Of a stretch of 64,000 nt of DNA, positions 37,937 through 46,968 are shown in pieces. The translations under genes and the position numbers were made by a program. The DNA is from Actinomycetospora chibensis (GTDB lineage Bacteria > Actinomycetota > Actinomycetes > Mycobacteriales > Pseudonocardiaceae): positions 124,001 through 188,000 of the forward strand of contig NZ_JAQZAM010000013.1 of NCBI RefSeq assembly GCF_028737215.1, given 5' to 3'. Position 1 is the stretch's first letter. Every line of letters starts with the position of its first letter. A model generated the notes under the pieces. It did no database searches. It saw only the letters and a program-made list of their open reading frames with translations, and was not told the origin of the DNA.

Positions 37937-39621
37937 GCTCCCTCGACCGCGCCGAGTACGCGAGGCTCTACGGCCCCACGACCGGTGACCGCGTGCGCCT
38001 CGGCGACACCGACCTGTGGGTGGAGGTGGCCGCCGACGACACCGAGCCCGGCGAGGAGATGCTCGGCGGCTGCGGCAAGACCGCCCGCCAGGGCGCGCTG
38101 GTCACCGACCGCGCGCCCCGCGACAGCGCGCTCGACATGGTCGTGCTGGGCGTCCTCCTGCTCGACCCCGTCCTCGGGATCCGCAAGACCTCGATCGGCA
38201 TCGCCGACGGGCGCGTCGTCGGGGTGGGCCGTGCCGGCAACCCGGACGTCCAGGACGGCGTCGAGCTCGTCGTCGACGCCCACACCGCGATGGTGCCGGG
38301 CGAGGGCCTCGTCGCGACGCCGGGCGCCGTGGACTCCCACGTCCACCTCTCCAACGCCGACCTCGTCCCGGCCGCGCTCTCGGCGGGCGTGACGACGCTG
38401 GTCGGCATGGGCATCGGCGGCGTCTGGGACGTCGGCGCCAACCCCGCGCCCAACCTGCACACGCTCATGGCCTCCTGGACCGGCGCGCCGGTCAACGCCG
38501 CGTTCCTCGCCCGGGGGTCGTCCGGCTCGGCCCAGCTCCTGGAGCGGGCGGTGCTCGCCGGCGCGGGCGGATTCAAGGTCCACGAGGACTGGGGCGCCGG
38601 CCCGGACGCCGTCGACACCTGTCTGGGCGTCGCCGAGCAGGCCGACCTCCCCGTCGCCCTGCACACCGACACCCTGAACGAGTCCGGCTTCCTGGAGGAC
38701 ACGCTCGACGCCGTGGGCGGGCGGACCGTGCACGCGTACCACGTCGAGGGCGGCGGCGGGCACCCCGACCTGCTGCGCATCGTCGGCCGGGACTCCGTCC
38801 TGACGTCGTCGACCACGCCCACCCTCCCGCTCACCGCCGCGACCGTCCGCGAGCTGGGCCCGATGACGATGACCGTGCACCGCGGGCACCCCGACCTGCC
38901 CAGCGACCGGACCATCGCCGCGAGCCGCATCCGCGAGCACGCCATCGCGGCGGAGAACCGGCTGCACGACGACGGCGCCATCTCCATCATCAACTCGGAC
39001 GCGCTCGGCATGGGCCGGATCGGCGAGACCGTGCGCCGCACCTGGCAGCTCGCCCACGTGCAGGCCCACCTCGCCGGCGAGACCGGTCCGGACGTCGCGA
39101 ACAACGCGCGGGTCCTGCGCTACCTCGCCAAGCTCACGCACAACCCGGCCGTCGCGCACGGGCTCGCCGGGCACGTCGGCTCGCTGCGGGCCGGCCGCGT
39201 CGCCGACATCGTGCTGTGGTCGCCCGCCTGGTTCGGGGCGGTGCCCGAACTGGTGATCAAGTCCGGGTTCGTCGCCTGGGGCGCGGCCGGGTCGGGGTCG
39301 GGCTCGACGCGGATCGGTCAGCCCCGCCGGATGCGCGGCTTCCACGGGGCCCGCGGCGGTGCGCCCGCCCGGCTGTCCCACCAGTTCGTCGCCGCCGCGT
39401 GCCTCGACGACCCGGCCACGCGTGCCGCCCTGCCGATCGGGCCGCGCTACACCGCGATCGCGGACAGCCGGGGCCTCGGCGCCGCGGACATGCTCTTCAA
39501 CACCGCGACCCCCGACGTCGAGATCCCCGGTGAGCCGGCGCCGGTGCGGGTCGACGGCCGCGAGGTGCCGCTGCACCACGCCGTGGACCTGCCCCTGACC
39601 CGACTCCACCACCTGGCGTGA
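37933..39621 (+). CDS. ureC: Urease alpha subunit-like protein (UreC-like)
   Basis: A 562-residue amidohydrolase of the urease alpha type. Nickel-site residues are all present: His136/His138 (DSHVHL), Lys215 to be carbamylated and His217 (FKVHEDWG), His244 (LHTDTLNES), His270 (YHVEGGGGH), and Asp356 (INSDALGMGR). In the mobile flap the usual CHHLDP is changed to VHRGHP: the Klebsiella Cys319 equivalent is Val315, while the His320 equivalent (His316) is kept. No ureD, ureE, ureF or ureG gene is in the window, although normal ureases need them for nickel loading. It may be an active urease matured by a distant cluster or a relative with another amide substrate. Confidence 0.85.
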   Translation: MSSLDRAEYARLYGPTTGDRVRLGDTDLWVEVAADDTEPGEEMLGGCGKTARQGALVTDRAPRDSALDMVVLGVLLLDPVLGIRKTSIGIADGRVVGVGRAGNPDVQDGVELVVDAHTAMVPGEGLVATPGAVDSHVHLSNADLVPAALSAGVTTLVGMGIGGVWDVGANPAPNLHTLMASWTGAPVNAAFLARGSSGSAQLLERAVLAGAGGFKVHEDWGAGPDAVDTCLGVAEQADLPVALHTDTLNESGFLEDTLDAVGGRTVHAYHVEGGGGHPDLLRIVGRDSVLTSSTTPTLPLTAATVRELGPMTMTVHRGHPDLPSDRTIAASRIREHAIAAENRLHDDGAISIINSDALGMGRIGETVRRTWQLAHVQAHLAGETGPDVANNARVLRYLAKLTHNPAVAHGLAGHVGSLRAGRVADIVLWSPAWFGAVPELVIKSGFVAWGAAGSGSGSTRIGQPRRMRGFHGARGGAPARLSHQFVAAACLDDPATRAALPIGPRYTAIADSRGLGAADMLFNTATPDVEIPGEPAPVRVDGREVPLHHAVDLPLTRLHHLA

Positions 39622-39632
39622 GGAGGCCTCCC

Positions 39633-41306
39633 GTGTCCGACGAACTGGAGATCGACCTCCTGCTGCGCGACGCCGACGTCCTGACCCTCGACGACGCCCG
39701 CCCGCGCGGCCGGGCGCTGGCCGTCCACCAGGGCCGCATCCTCGCCGTGCTGGAGGACGACGAGCTCCCGGCCGGGGTGCGGGCGCGCCGCGTGGCCGGC
39801 GTTGGGGGCGCGACGGTGGTGCCCGGATTCGACGACGCCCACCAGCACACAGCCTGGTTCGGGCAGTCGCTCGCCGAGATCCCCCTCGGCGGGCTGCGCG
39901 ACCTCGACGCCGTCTACGACGCGGTCGCCGTTCGGGCGGCCGAGCTCCCGCCCGACGCTTTCGTCGTCGGCAGCGGCTACGACGACGTCGCGCTCGGCGG
40001 CTCGCCGGACCGGCACGCGCTCGACCGTGCCGGCGGCGGCCGGCCGGTGTGGCTCAAGCACCGCTCCGCGCACGTCTGCGCAGTGTCCACCGTGGTCCTG
40101 GCGCGGGCCGGCGTGCTGGACGGGCAGGCCGTCGTCCCCGCCGGGGGCGTGATCGTCCGCGACGACGCCGGCGACCCCACCGGCGTCCTGCTCGAGGCCG
40201 CGCAGGCGCTGGCCGGCGACCTCCTGCGGCCCTACGGCGTGACCGACCTGGCCGACGCGATCGCGCGCGCCACCGCCGTGTTCGCCCGGGAGGGCCTCAC
40301 CCACGTCACCGAGGCCGGGATCGCCGGCGGGTGGATCGGGCGCTCGCCGCGCGAGCTGGCCGCCTACCAGCTCGCCCGCGAGCGCGGGGACCTCACCGTG
40401 CGGGTCGACCTCATGCCCGAGATCTCGGTGCTGCACGACGCGCCCGGCGGGGCGGGGCGGGGCCTCGATCTCGGGCTGCGGCCGGGCCTCGGTGATGACG
40501 AGCTCCGCATCGGACCCGCGAAGATCTTCTTCGACGGCGCCCTGAGCTCGCGCACGGCGGCGATGCGGGAGCCCTACGCGGATCGCGACCACGCCGGCTA
40601 CCTCGGCGCCGAGCCCGAGGTCCTGCACGACGCCCTCGTCGAGGCCGTCGCCGGCGGCTGGACCGTCGCCGCGCACGCCATCGGCGACCGGGCCGTCGAC
40701 GCCGCGGTGGACGCCTTCTCCGCGGCCGCCGACCGGCCCTGGCCCGGCGTGCGCCCACCCCGGCACCGCCTCGAGCACGCCGGGGTCGTCGACGACGCCG
40801 CTCTCTCGCGCCTGGCCGCCCTCGGCGTCACGCCGATTCCGCAGGCCCGCTTCCTGTACGAGATCGGCGACTCGATGGCCGCCGCCGTCGGCGACGAGCG
40901 CGCCGGCCTGCTCTACCGCCACGCGTCGTTCCTGCGGGCCGGCGTGCGTGTGCCCGCGAGCTCGGACCGGCCGTGCGTCGCCGACGGGCACCCCCTGCGC
41001 GGGATGGCGTCGATGGTGCAGCGCCGTACCGCGGCGGGGCGCGTCCTCGGCGCCGACGAGGCCGTCGACGTCGAAGCCGCGCTGCGCGCCTACACCGTCG
41101 ACGCCGCCTGGATCGCCGGTGACGAGGACGTCCGCGGGCGGCTCGCGCCCGGCCTCGCCGCCGACCTCGTCGTCCTCGGCGACGACCTCACCCGCGTCGA
41201 CACCGACCGCATCGGCGACATCGAGGTCGTCGCCACCCTCCGGGGCGGGCGCGCCACGCACGGCGCCGACGCCCTGGGACTGCCGCCCGACGGAGACCCC
41301 TCATGA
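39633..41306 (+). CDS. Amidohydrolase of the YtcJ-like (Amidohydro_3) family
   Basis: A 557-residue metal-dependent hydrolase. It has the beta-sandwich start LLLRDADVLTLDDARPRGRALAV, the metal HxH in PGFDDAHQHTAWFG, KIFFDGALSSRTAAM, HAIGDRAVDAAVDAF, HRLEHAGVV and the metal Asp region ASSDRPCVADGHPL, then DVRGRLAPGLAADLVVL. These are the standard landmarks of the YtcJ group, whose members hydrolyse N-acyl or formamide bonds. GTG 39633 with AGGAGG at 39621-39626. Lying between ureC and a transporter with tight spacing, it may release urea or ammonia precursors used by the urease-like enzyme. Substrate unknown. Confidence 0.87.
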   Translation: MSDELEIDLLLRDADVLTLDDARPRGRALAVHQGRILAVLEDDELPAGVRARRVAGVGGATVVPGFDDAHQHTAWFGQSLAEIPLGGLRDLDAVYDAVAVRAAELPPDAFVVGSGYDDVALGGSPDRHALDRAGGGRPVWLKHRSAHVCAVSTVVLARAGVLDGQAVVPAGGVIVRDDAGDPTGVLLEAAQALAGDLLRPYGVTDLADAIARATAVFAREGLTHVTEAGIAGGWIGRSPRELAAYQLARERGDLTVRVDLMPEISVLHDAPGGAGRGLDLGLRPGLGDDELRIGPAKIFFDGALSSRTAAMREPYADRDHAGYLGAEPEVLHDALVEAVAGGWTVAAHAIGDRAVDAAVDAFSAAADRPWPGVRPPRHRLEHAGVVDDAALSRLAALGVTPIPQARFLYEIGDSMAAAVGDERAGLLYRHASFLRAGVRVPASSDRPCVADGHPLRGMASMVQRRTAAGRVLGADEAVDVEAALRAYTVDAAWIAGDEDVRGRLAPGLAADLVVLGDDLTRVDTDRIGDIEVVATLRGGRATHGADALGLPPDGDPS

Positions 41307-42643
41307 GCGACACCTCGTCCCCGGACCGCACCCCCACCGCGGCCGACGCCCGCCGCGTCGCCGTCGGCGCCTTCGTCGGCACCGCGCTGGAGTGGTACGA
41401 CTTCTTCCTCTACGGCACCGCCGCGTCCCTGGTGTTCAACCGGCTGTTCTTCGCCACCGACGACGCCGTGGTCGCCACCCTCGCCGCGTTCGCCTCCTTC
41501 GCCGTCGGGTTCGCCGCGCGCCCGCTCGGCGGGATCATCTTCGGCCACCTCGGCGACCGCATCGGGCGGCGCGCCTGCCTGCTGATCACCGTGGTCATGA
41601 TCGGCATCGTCACCGGTCTCGTGGGTGTGCTGCCCGACTTCGCCGACATCGGCGTCGCGGCGCCGGTGCTGCTGACCCTCCTGCGCCTGCTGCAGGGCGT
41701 CGCGGTCGGCGGGGAGTGGGGTGGCGCGATCACCCTCGCCGTCGAGCACGCCCCGCCGGAGAAGCGCGGGCGGTACGCGGCGATGCCCCAGATCGGCTCA
41801 CCCGTCGGCACGCTGCTCTCCTCCGGCGCGTTCCTGCTCGTGGCGCTGCTGCCGCCCGAGGACTTCGACTCCTGGGGCTGGCGCCTCCCGTTCCTCGCGG
41901 CGTTCCCGCTGGTCGCCGTGGCCCTGTGGCTGCGGCGGCGCGTCGAGGAGTCGCCGCTGTTCGACCGCCTGCTCGCCGAGGACGCCCGCGCGTCCGCCCC
42001 CGTCCGCGAGGTGATCACCGGCGCGTGGCCGGGCCTGCTCGTCGGCGCCGGGTCCGCGCTGCTCGGGGTCGGGGGCTTCTACCTCGCGACCACGTTCGTC
42101 ATCAGCTACGCCACCGGTGACCTCGACCTGCCGCGACCCCTGGTGCTGGGCGCGACCCTCGTCGCCGCCGTGGTGGAGATCGGGGTGCTCGTGATCGGCG
42201 GCCGCCTCGCGGAACGCTTCGGGGCCGCGCGGGTGACGGTGCTCGGGGGCGTCGCGTCCGCCGTCGTCGCGCTGCCGATGTTCTGGCTCCTCGACACCCG
42301 TAACGCCGCCGCGGTCGTGTTCGGCGTGACGCTCGGGGTCGCGATGCTCTCGATCCCGTACGCGGTCTCCGGCGACCTGCTCGCCCGGCTCTTCCCGGCG
42401 CGCCTGCGCTACAGCGGCATCGCGCTCGCCGCCAACCTCGCGGGGATCGTGTCCGGCTTCGTCCCCCTCGTCGCCACCGCGGTGCTCGCGGCGGCCGGCG
42501 GGGGCTCGTGGGCGCCGGGGCTCCTGCTGGTCGGGATCGCCCTGATCACCGTGGTGAGCGGGATGGTGGCGCCGCGGCTCTACGTGCCCGAGGGCGAGCT
42601 GTCCCTCGAGGACAGCCGGCCTACTGCGCCCAGGGAGGCGTGA
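41303..42643 (+). CDS. MHS-family MFS transporter
   Basis: A 446-residue, 12-helix transporter of the metabolite:H+ symporter family (ShiA/ProP/KgtP-like). The N-terminal GTALEWYDFFLYGTAASLVF is the family's most recognisable motif; GHLGDRIGRR is the MFS loop 2-3 motif and LLQGVAVGGEWGGA follows. ATG 41303 overlaps the amidohydrolase stop (ATGA). The last 23 bases overlap the convergent cupin gene. It presumably imports the substrate of the upstream hydrolases. Confidence 0.9.
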   Translation: MSDTSSPDRTPTAADARRVAVGAFVGTALEWYDFFLYGTAASLVFNRLFFATDDAVVATLAAFASFAVGFAARPLGGIIFGHLGDRIGRRACLLITVVMIGIVTGLVGVLPDFADIGVAAPVLLTLLRLLQGVAVGGEWGGAITLAVEHAPPEKRGRYAAMPQIGSPVGTLLSSGAFLLVALLPPEDFDSWGWRLPFLAAFPLVAVALWLRRRVEESPLFDRLLAEDARASAPVREVITGAWPGLLVGAGSALLGVGGFYLATTFVISYATGDLDLPRPLVLGATLVAAVVEIGVLVIGGRLAERFGAARVTVLGGVASAVVALPMFWLLDTRNAAAVVFGVTLGVAMLSIPYAVSGDLLARLFPARLRYSGIALAANLAGIVSGFVPLVATAVLAAAGGGSWAPGLLLVGIALITVVSGMVAPRLYVPEGELSLEDSRPTAPREA

Positions 42644-42992
42644 GCCGGGAGCCGTCGGCGAGCTCCGCCTCAAGACCGGGCGACGTGGTGACCCAGACGG
42701 ACGCCGTCGTCGTCCCGCCGTCGACGCGCAGCTCGGCGCGGGCCGGGACGAGGACGACGTCGCCGGCGACGACCGTCTCCGGGTGGCCGTCGAGGACCAC
42801 GGTCAGCTCGCCGTCGAGCACCAGCAGCACCTCCTCGCGGCTCGGCCGGTGCGGCGCCCCGACCTGGCCCGGTGGGACCTCGAGGCGCCAGGCGCAGAGC
42901 TCGGCGCTGCCGCGCGACGGGGCGACGAGGGCGTGGAAGGACGCGCCGTGCACCTCGTGGCGGACGGCGTCGGCGGGGCGGAGGACGGGCAT
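42621..42992 (-). CDS. Cupin-domain protein
   Basis: A 123-residue single-cupin protein. The first cupin motif is visible as GQVGAPHRPSREEVLLVLDGELTV (His, Glu) and the second as VVAGDVVLVPARAELRV. Such small cupins are sugar or aromatic isomerases, dioxygenases or ligand-binding proteins; no function can be assigned. It is divergent from a MarR regulator whose operator-like repeats lie in the gap, so it is the likely target. Its 3' end overlaps the MHS transporter gene. Confidence 0.8.
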   Translation of the reverse strand: MPVLRPADAVRHEVHGASFHALVAPSRGSAELCAWRLEVPPGQVGAPHRPSREEVLLVLDGELTVVLDGHPETVVAGDVVLVPARAELRVDGGTTTASVWVTTSPGLEAELADGSRLTPPWAQ

Positions 42993-43009
42993 CGGGACTC
43001 CTCGGGATA

Positions 43010-43056
43010 GTCAATGTGATTGACCATATGGTCAGTCTGCTTGACCGGTGTGTCAA
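43010..43056. promoter_or_regulatory. Operator region between the cupin and marR genes
   Basis: A perfect 14-base palindrome TGACCATATGGTCA (43021-43034) is embedded in a series of GTCAA/TTGAC half-sites at 43010-43014, 43020-43024, 43041-43045 and 43052-43056. MarR proteins bind short palindromes in divergent promoters, so this is the probable autoregulatory site controlling both genes. Confidence 0.6.
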
Positions 43057-43065
43057 GGTGCGGGC

Positions 43066-43512
43066 GTGGACGACCGTGCTGCCACCGACCTGGCCATGCT
43101 CGTGCTGCGCGCCGCCACCGAGGTGGTCGACGGCATCGGAGAGGGCATGGCGGCTCGCGGGTACGACGACCTGCGGCCCGCGCACGGCTTCGCGTTCGCC
43201 CGGATCGCGGCGGCGGACACCACGGTCGTCGACCTCGCCGAGCACCTCGGGACGACCAAGCAGGCCGCGAGCCAGCTCGTCGCGGGGCTCGTCGAGCGGG
43301 GCTACGTCGTGCGCGAGCCCGATCCCCGTGACGCCCGCGCGCGGTTGCTGCGGCTGACCGAGGCGGGCGAGGCGTGCACCCGTGCGGCGGAGGCGGCGGC
43401 CGCCGACGTCGTCGCCGGCTGGAACGAGGTGCTGCCCCGGGCGTCGCTCGGCGCCCTGCACGCGATGCTGCGCCGCGTCGTCACCCCGGGGCCGCTGCGC
43501 CCCGCGTGGTGA
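43066..43512 (+). CDS. MarR-family transcriptional regulator
   Basis: A 148-residue winged helix-turn-helix protein. DNA-binding core: TVVDLAEHLGTTKQAASQLVAGLVERGYVVREPDPRDARARLLRLTEAG, the standard MarR recognition helix and DxRxR wing. GTG 43066 follows a palindrome-rich operator. A GTG at 43048 is an alternative start but would overlap the operator. Divergent to the cupin gene. Confidence 0.9.
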   Translation: MDDRAATDLAMLVLRAATEVVDGIGEGMAARGYDDLRPAHGFAFARIAAADTTVVDLAEHLGTTKQAASQLVAGLVERGYVVREPDPRDARARLLRLTEAGEACTRAAEAAAADVVAGWNEVLPRASLGALHAMLRRVVTPGPLRPAW

Positions 43513-43552
43513 CCGGCCGCGAGTGATCGACGGAAGAATACGGACACTCAAC

Positions 43553-43575
43553 GTCAGCGACGGCACTTCGCTGAC
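43553..43575. terminator. Bidirectional terminator hairpin
   Basis: GTCAGCGA (43553-43560) pairs with TCGCTGAC (43568-43575) over a seven-base loop, between the convergent marR and aminotransferase genes. Confidence 0.55.
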
Positions 43576-43585
43576 ACCCCGGGCC

Positions 43586-44707
43586 TCAGAGCTTGCGCAG
43601 CCTCAGCAGGGCGTCGGCGAGGATCTCGTCGCGCTTGCAGCACGCGAAGCGGACCTGGGTCTCGACGCCCTCGGGCGAGGCGTGGAAGACCTGGTTCGGG
43701 ACGGCCGCGACGCCGACGCGCTCGGGCAGCGAGCGGCAGAACTCGAGCGAGTCGGTGACGCCGAGGGGCGCGACGTCAGCGGTGACGAAGTACGTCGCCT
43801 TGGAGTGGAACACCTCGAGGCCAAGCTCGCGCAGGCCGTCGGTGAGCAGGTCGCGCTTGCGTCCGAGGTCGGCGCCCAGGGCGGCGAGCCGGCTGTCGGG
43901 CAGCTCGAGCCCGACCGCGATGCCGTGCTGCAACGGCGTGCCGGCGGCGAAGGAGAACCACTGCTTGACCCCGAGCACCTTCTCGACCAGCGGGGCCGGG
44001 CCTGTCGCCCAGCCGATCTTCCAGCCGGTCACCGAGAACGTCTTGCCGCCCGAGCCGACGGTGATCGTGCGCTCGAACATCCCCGGCAGCGTCGCGATCG
44101 GGACGTGGACGTTGTCGTCGAACACCAGGTGCTCGTAGACCTCGTCGGCCAGCACGATGAGGTCGTGCTCGATCGCGACGTCCGCGATCGCCTGCAGCTC
44201 GTCGCGCGAGAGCACCGCGCCGGTGGGGTTGTGCGGGGTGTTCAGCACGATCATGCGGGTGCGCCCGGTGACCGCCGCCCGCAGCGCCGCGGGGTCGAGC
44301 GCGTAGTCGGGCGCGTGGATGCGCACGGGCACCAGGTGCGCGCCGAGCAGCTGCGCGGTCGCCCCGTAGAGGTCGTAGTACGGCTCGAGCGCGATCACCT
44401 CGTCGCCGGGACGCAGCAGCGCGGTCATGGCCGACGAGAGCGCCTCGGACGCGCCGGAGCAGACCACCACGCCGCCGGTCGCCTCGACGTCGAGGCCGTA
44501 CCAGCGGCGCTGGTGCTCCGCGATCGCCGTACGCAATGACGCGATGCCCACCGCCGGCGGGTACTGGTTCCATCCCTTGTGCATGGCGGCGACGGCGGCG
44601 TCGACGACCTCGTGCGGGCCCGGCGTGTCCGGGAAACCCTGGCCGAGGTTGATCGCGTCGTGCTCGAGCGCCAGCCGGGACATCTCACTGAAGATCGTCT
44701 CGGCCAC
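43586..44707 (-). CDS. Class I/II pyridoxal-phosphate aminotransferase (DapC/kynurenine-aminotransferase-like)
   Basis: A 373-residue fold-type I aminotransferase. It has AINLGQGFPDTPGP, NQYPPAVGIASLR, GASEALSSAM, LNTPHNPTGAVL (PLP-contact Asn-Pro), VLADEVYEHLVFD (Asp/Tyr) and SGGKTFSVTGWKIGWA (the PLP lysine in GGKTFS). The C-terminal Arg is in VRFACCKRDE. This group includes N-succinyldiaminopimelate aminotransferase and methionine/kynurenine transaminases. GTG 44707 lies seven bases after the guaA stop, using GGGAG at the end of guaA as ribosome binding site, so the two are coupled. Confidence 0.88.
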   Translation of the reverse strand: MAETIFSEMSRLALEHDAINLGQGFPDTPGPHEVVDAAVAAMHKGWNQYPPAVGIASLRTAIAEHQRRWYGLDVEATGGVVVCSGASEALSSAMTALLRPGDEVIALEPYYDLYGATAQLLGAHLVPVRIHAPDYALDPAALRAAVTGRTRMIVLNTPHNPTGAVLSRDELQAIADVAIEHDLIVLADEVYEHLVFDDNVHVPIATLPGMFERTITVGSGGKTFSVTGWKIGWATGPAPLVEKVLGVKQWFSFAAGTPLQHGIAVGLELPDSRLAALGADLGRKRDLLTDGLRELGLEVFHSKATYFVTADVAPLGVTDSLEFCRSLPERVGVAAVPNQVFHASPEGVETQVRFACCKRDEILADALLRLRKL

Positions 44708-44714
44708 TAGTCGG

Positions 44715-46283
44715 TCACTCCCATTCGATCGTCCCCGGCGGCTTGCTCGTCACGTCCAGGACCACACGGTTGATCTCAGCGCACTCGTTGGTGATCCGGG
44801 TGGAGATGCGTTCGAGCACGTCGTAGGGCAGGCGGGTCCAGTCGGCGGTCATCGCATCCTCGCTGGAGACGGGACGCAGCACCACCGGGTGCCCGTAGGT
44901 GCGCCCGTCACCCTGCACACCCACCGAGCGCACGTCGGCGAGCAGGACCACCGGGCACTGCCAGATCACCTCGTCGAGGTCGGCCGAGGTCAGCTCCTCG
45001 CGGGCGATCGCATCGGCGCGGCGCAGAGTGGCGAGCCGGTCGGCGTCGACGGCCCCGATGATCCGGATCGCGAGCCCCGGACCGGGGAACGGCTGGCGAC
45101 GCACGATCGTCTCGGGCAGGCCCAGCTCGGCGCCGACCTTGCGCACCTCGTCCTTGAACAGCGCGCGCAGCGGCTCGACCAGCGAGAACTGCAGGTCGTC
45201 GGGCAGACCGCCGACGTTGTGGTGCGACTTGATGGTGGCCGCGCCGGACCCGCCGCCGGACTCGACGACGTCGGGGTAGAGCGTGCCCTGGACCAGGAAG
45301 TCCGCGCCCTTGCCCTCGGCCACCTCGCGCGCCGCGCCCTCGAAGGACCGGATGAACTCCCGGCCGATGATCTTGCGCTTCTCCTCCGGGTCGACGACGC
45401 CCGAGAGCTCGCGCAGGAACGTCTCCGCCGCGTCGACGGTGACGAGGTCGACGCCCGTGGCCGCGACGAAGTCGCGCTCGACCTGGCCGCGCTCGCTCTC
45501 GCGCAGCAGGCCGTGGTCGACGAACACGCAGGTGAGGCGATCGCCGATCGCCCGCTGCACCAGCGCCGCGGCCACCGCGGAGTCGACGCCGCCGCTGAGG
45601 CCGCAGACGGCGCGACCCTCCGGGCCGATCTGCGCGCGGATCGCGTCGACGGTCTCGGCGATGATGTTCGCGGTGTTCCAGTCGGCGTCGACGCCGGCGA
45701 CGTCGCGCAGGAAGCGGCGCAGCACCTCCTGGCCGTGCGGCGAGTGCCCGACCTCCGGGTGGTACTGGACACCGGCGAACCGGCGCGCCACGTCCTCGAA
45801 CGCGGCGACCGGCGCACCGGGCGACGACGCGGTGACCGTGAAGCCCTCGGGCGCCTTGGTCACGCCGTCGCCGTGGCTCATCCACACCGGGTGCGCGACA
45901 GGCAGGGCGTCGTGCAGGCGCCCGGGATCGGTCACCGACAGCTCCGTGCGCCCGTACTCCCGCGCGCCGGTGTTCTCGACGACGCCGCCGAGCGCGCCGG
46001 CCATGAGCTGGAAGCCGTAGCAGATGCCGAACACCGGCACCCCGGCGTCGAACAGCGCGGGGTCGACGCCCGGGGCCCCGTCGGCGTAGACGCTCGCCGG
46101 CCCGCCGGAGAGCACGATCGCCGCCGGGTCCTTGGCGAGCATGTCGTCGACGGCCGTCGTGTGCGGGACGACCTCGGAGTACACCTGCGCCTCACGCACC
46201 CGCCGGGCGATGAGCTGCGCGTACTGCGCGCCGTAGTCGACGACGAGGACGGGGCGGTCACCACTGGAGCTCACGGCCCCCAT
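44715..46283 (-). CDS. guaA: GMP synthase (glutamine-hydrolysing)
   Basis: A 522-residue enzyme converting XMP to GMP. The class I glutaminase domain shows [25 protein letters not shown] with the catalytic Cys, and QYHPEVGHS (His-x-Glu). The synthetase domain has the PP-loop [31 protein letters not shown], and the C-terminal dimerisation part ending [21 protein letters not shown] 46283; a 69-base divergent gap to the PadR regulator contains a palindrome. Confidence 0.97.
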   Translation of the reverse strand: MGAVSSSGDRPVLVVDYGAQYAQLIARRVREAQVYSEVVPHTTAVDDMLAKDPAAIVLSGGPASVYADGAPGVDPALFDAGVPVFGICYGFQLMAGALGGVVENTGAREYGRTELSVTDPGRLHDALPVAHPVWMSHGDGVTKAPEGFTVTASSPGAPVAAFEDVARRFAGVQYHPEVGHSPHGQEVLRRFLRDVAGVDADWNTANIIAETVDAIRAQIGPEGRAVCGLSGGVDSAVAAALVQRAIGDRLTCVFVDHGLLRESERGQVERDFVAATGVDLVTVDAAETFLRELSGVVDPEEKRKIIGREFIRSFEGAAREVAEGKGADFLVQGTLYPDVVESGGGSGAATIKSHHNVGGLPDDLQFSLVEPLRALFKDEVRKVGAELGLPETIVRRQPFPGPGLAIRIIGAVDADRLATLRRADAIAREELTSADLDEVIWQCPVVLLADVRSVGVQGDGRTYGHPVVLRPVSSEDAMTADWTRLPYDVLERISTRITNECAEINRVVLDVTSKPPGTIEWE

Positions 46284-46322
46284 CGTGCCGGAAGGCGCAC
46301 CACCGGGACGTCCTTGCCTTGT

Positions 46323-46343
46323 AGTGTCCATGACACTAGTGTC
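46323..46343. promoter_or_regulatory. Palindromic operator upstream of the padR-like gene
   Basis: GACACTAGTGTC (46332-46343) is a perfect 12-base palindrome, and a further AGTGTC lies at 46323-46328. The cluster ends ten bases before the PadR start codon, in the gap shared with guaA, and is the likely autoregulatory site. Confidence 0.55.
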
Positions 46344-46352
46344 CTCGCTACC

Positions 46353-46925
46353 ATGACTCAGCGCTCCGGACTCGCCCTCGCCGTCCTCGCTCTCGCCGCC
46401 GAGGAGCCCATGCACCCGTACCGGATGCAGCAGCTCCTGCGGGAGCGCGGCAAGGACCAGGTCGTCAACGTCGGCCAGCGCTCGCAGCTCTACAAGACGA
46501 TCGACCGCCTCGTGCGCGACGACCTGCTCGTCGCCCGGGCCACCGAACGGGAGGCGACGCGGCCGGAGCGCACCGTCTACGCGGCCACCGACGCCGGCCG
46601 CGAGCTGGCGATCACCTGGACCCTCGACATGCTCACGGCGCCACGCCACGAGTTCGCCGAGTTCACCGCCGCGCTCGCCCACCTGCCGCTGCTCGACCCC
46701 GAGGTCGCCGCGGACGCGCTGGCCCTGCGCCTGTCCGACCGGCGCAGCGAGCTCCAGCGCGTGCGCCACGACCTCGAGACGGCGCCCGCGTTCCTGCCGC
46801 GCATCGTCGTCGTCGAGGCCGAGTACGCGATCGCGCACCTCGAGACCGACGTCGCCTGGATCGCCGCCCTGCTCGACGACCTCCGCTCCGGCGCCCTCAC
46901 CTGGGACCGCGCCGCGCCGAACTGA
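46353..46925 (+). CDS. PadR-family transcriptional regulator
   Basis: A 190-residue regulator with the PadR winged helix ([56 protein letters not shown]) and a C-terminal coiled dimerisation domain ([17 protein letters not shown]...[21 protein letters not shown]). It lies 43 bases before the flavin monooxygenase gene and probably controls it. PadR proteins typically sense phenolics or drugs. Confidence 0.9.
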   Translation: MTQRSGLALAVLALAAEEPMHPYRMQQLLRERGKDQVVNVGQRSQLYKTIDRLVRDDLLVARATEREATRPERTVYAATDAGRELAITWTLDMLTAPRHEFAEFTAALAHLPLLDPEVAADALALRLSDRRSELQRVRHDLETAPAFLPRIVVVEAEYAIAHLETDVAWIAALLDDLRSGALTWDRAAPN

Positions 46926-46968
46926 CCGACATCGCACGCCGGGCGGACACCGGCGGGGAGGACACGCC

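Noticed and set aside
37968-39612. Long minus-strand frames opposite the ureC-like gene
   Set aside because: They mirror codon bias of the plus-strand gene, contain no recognisable domain, and would require antisense coding through a well-conserved enzyme.
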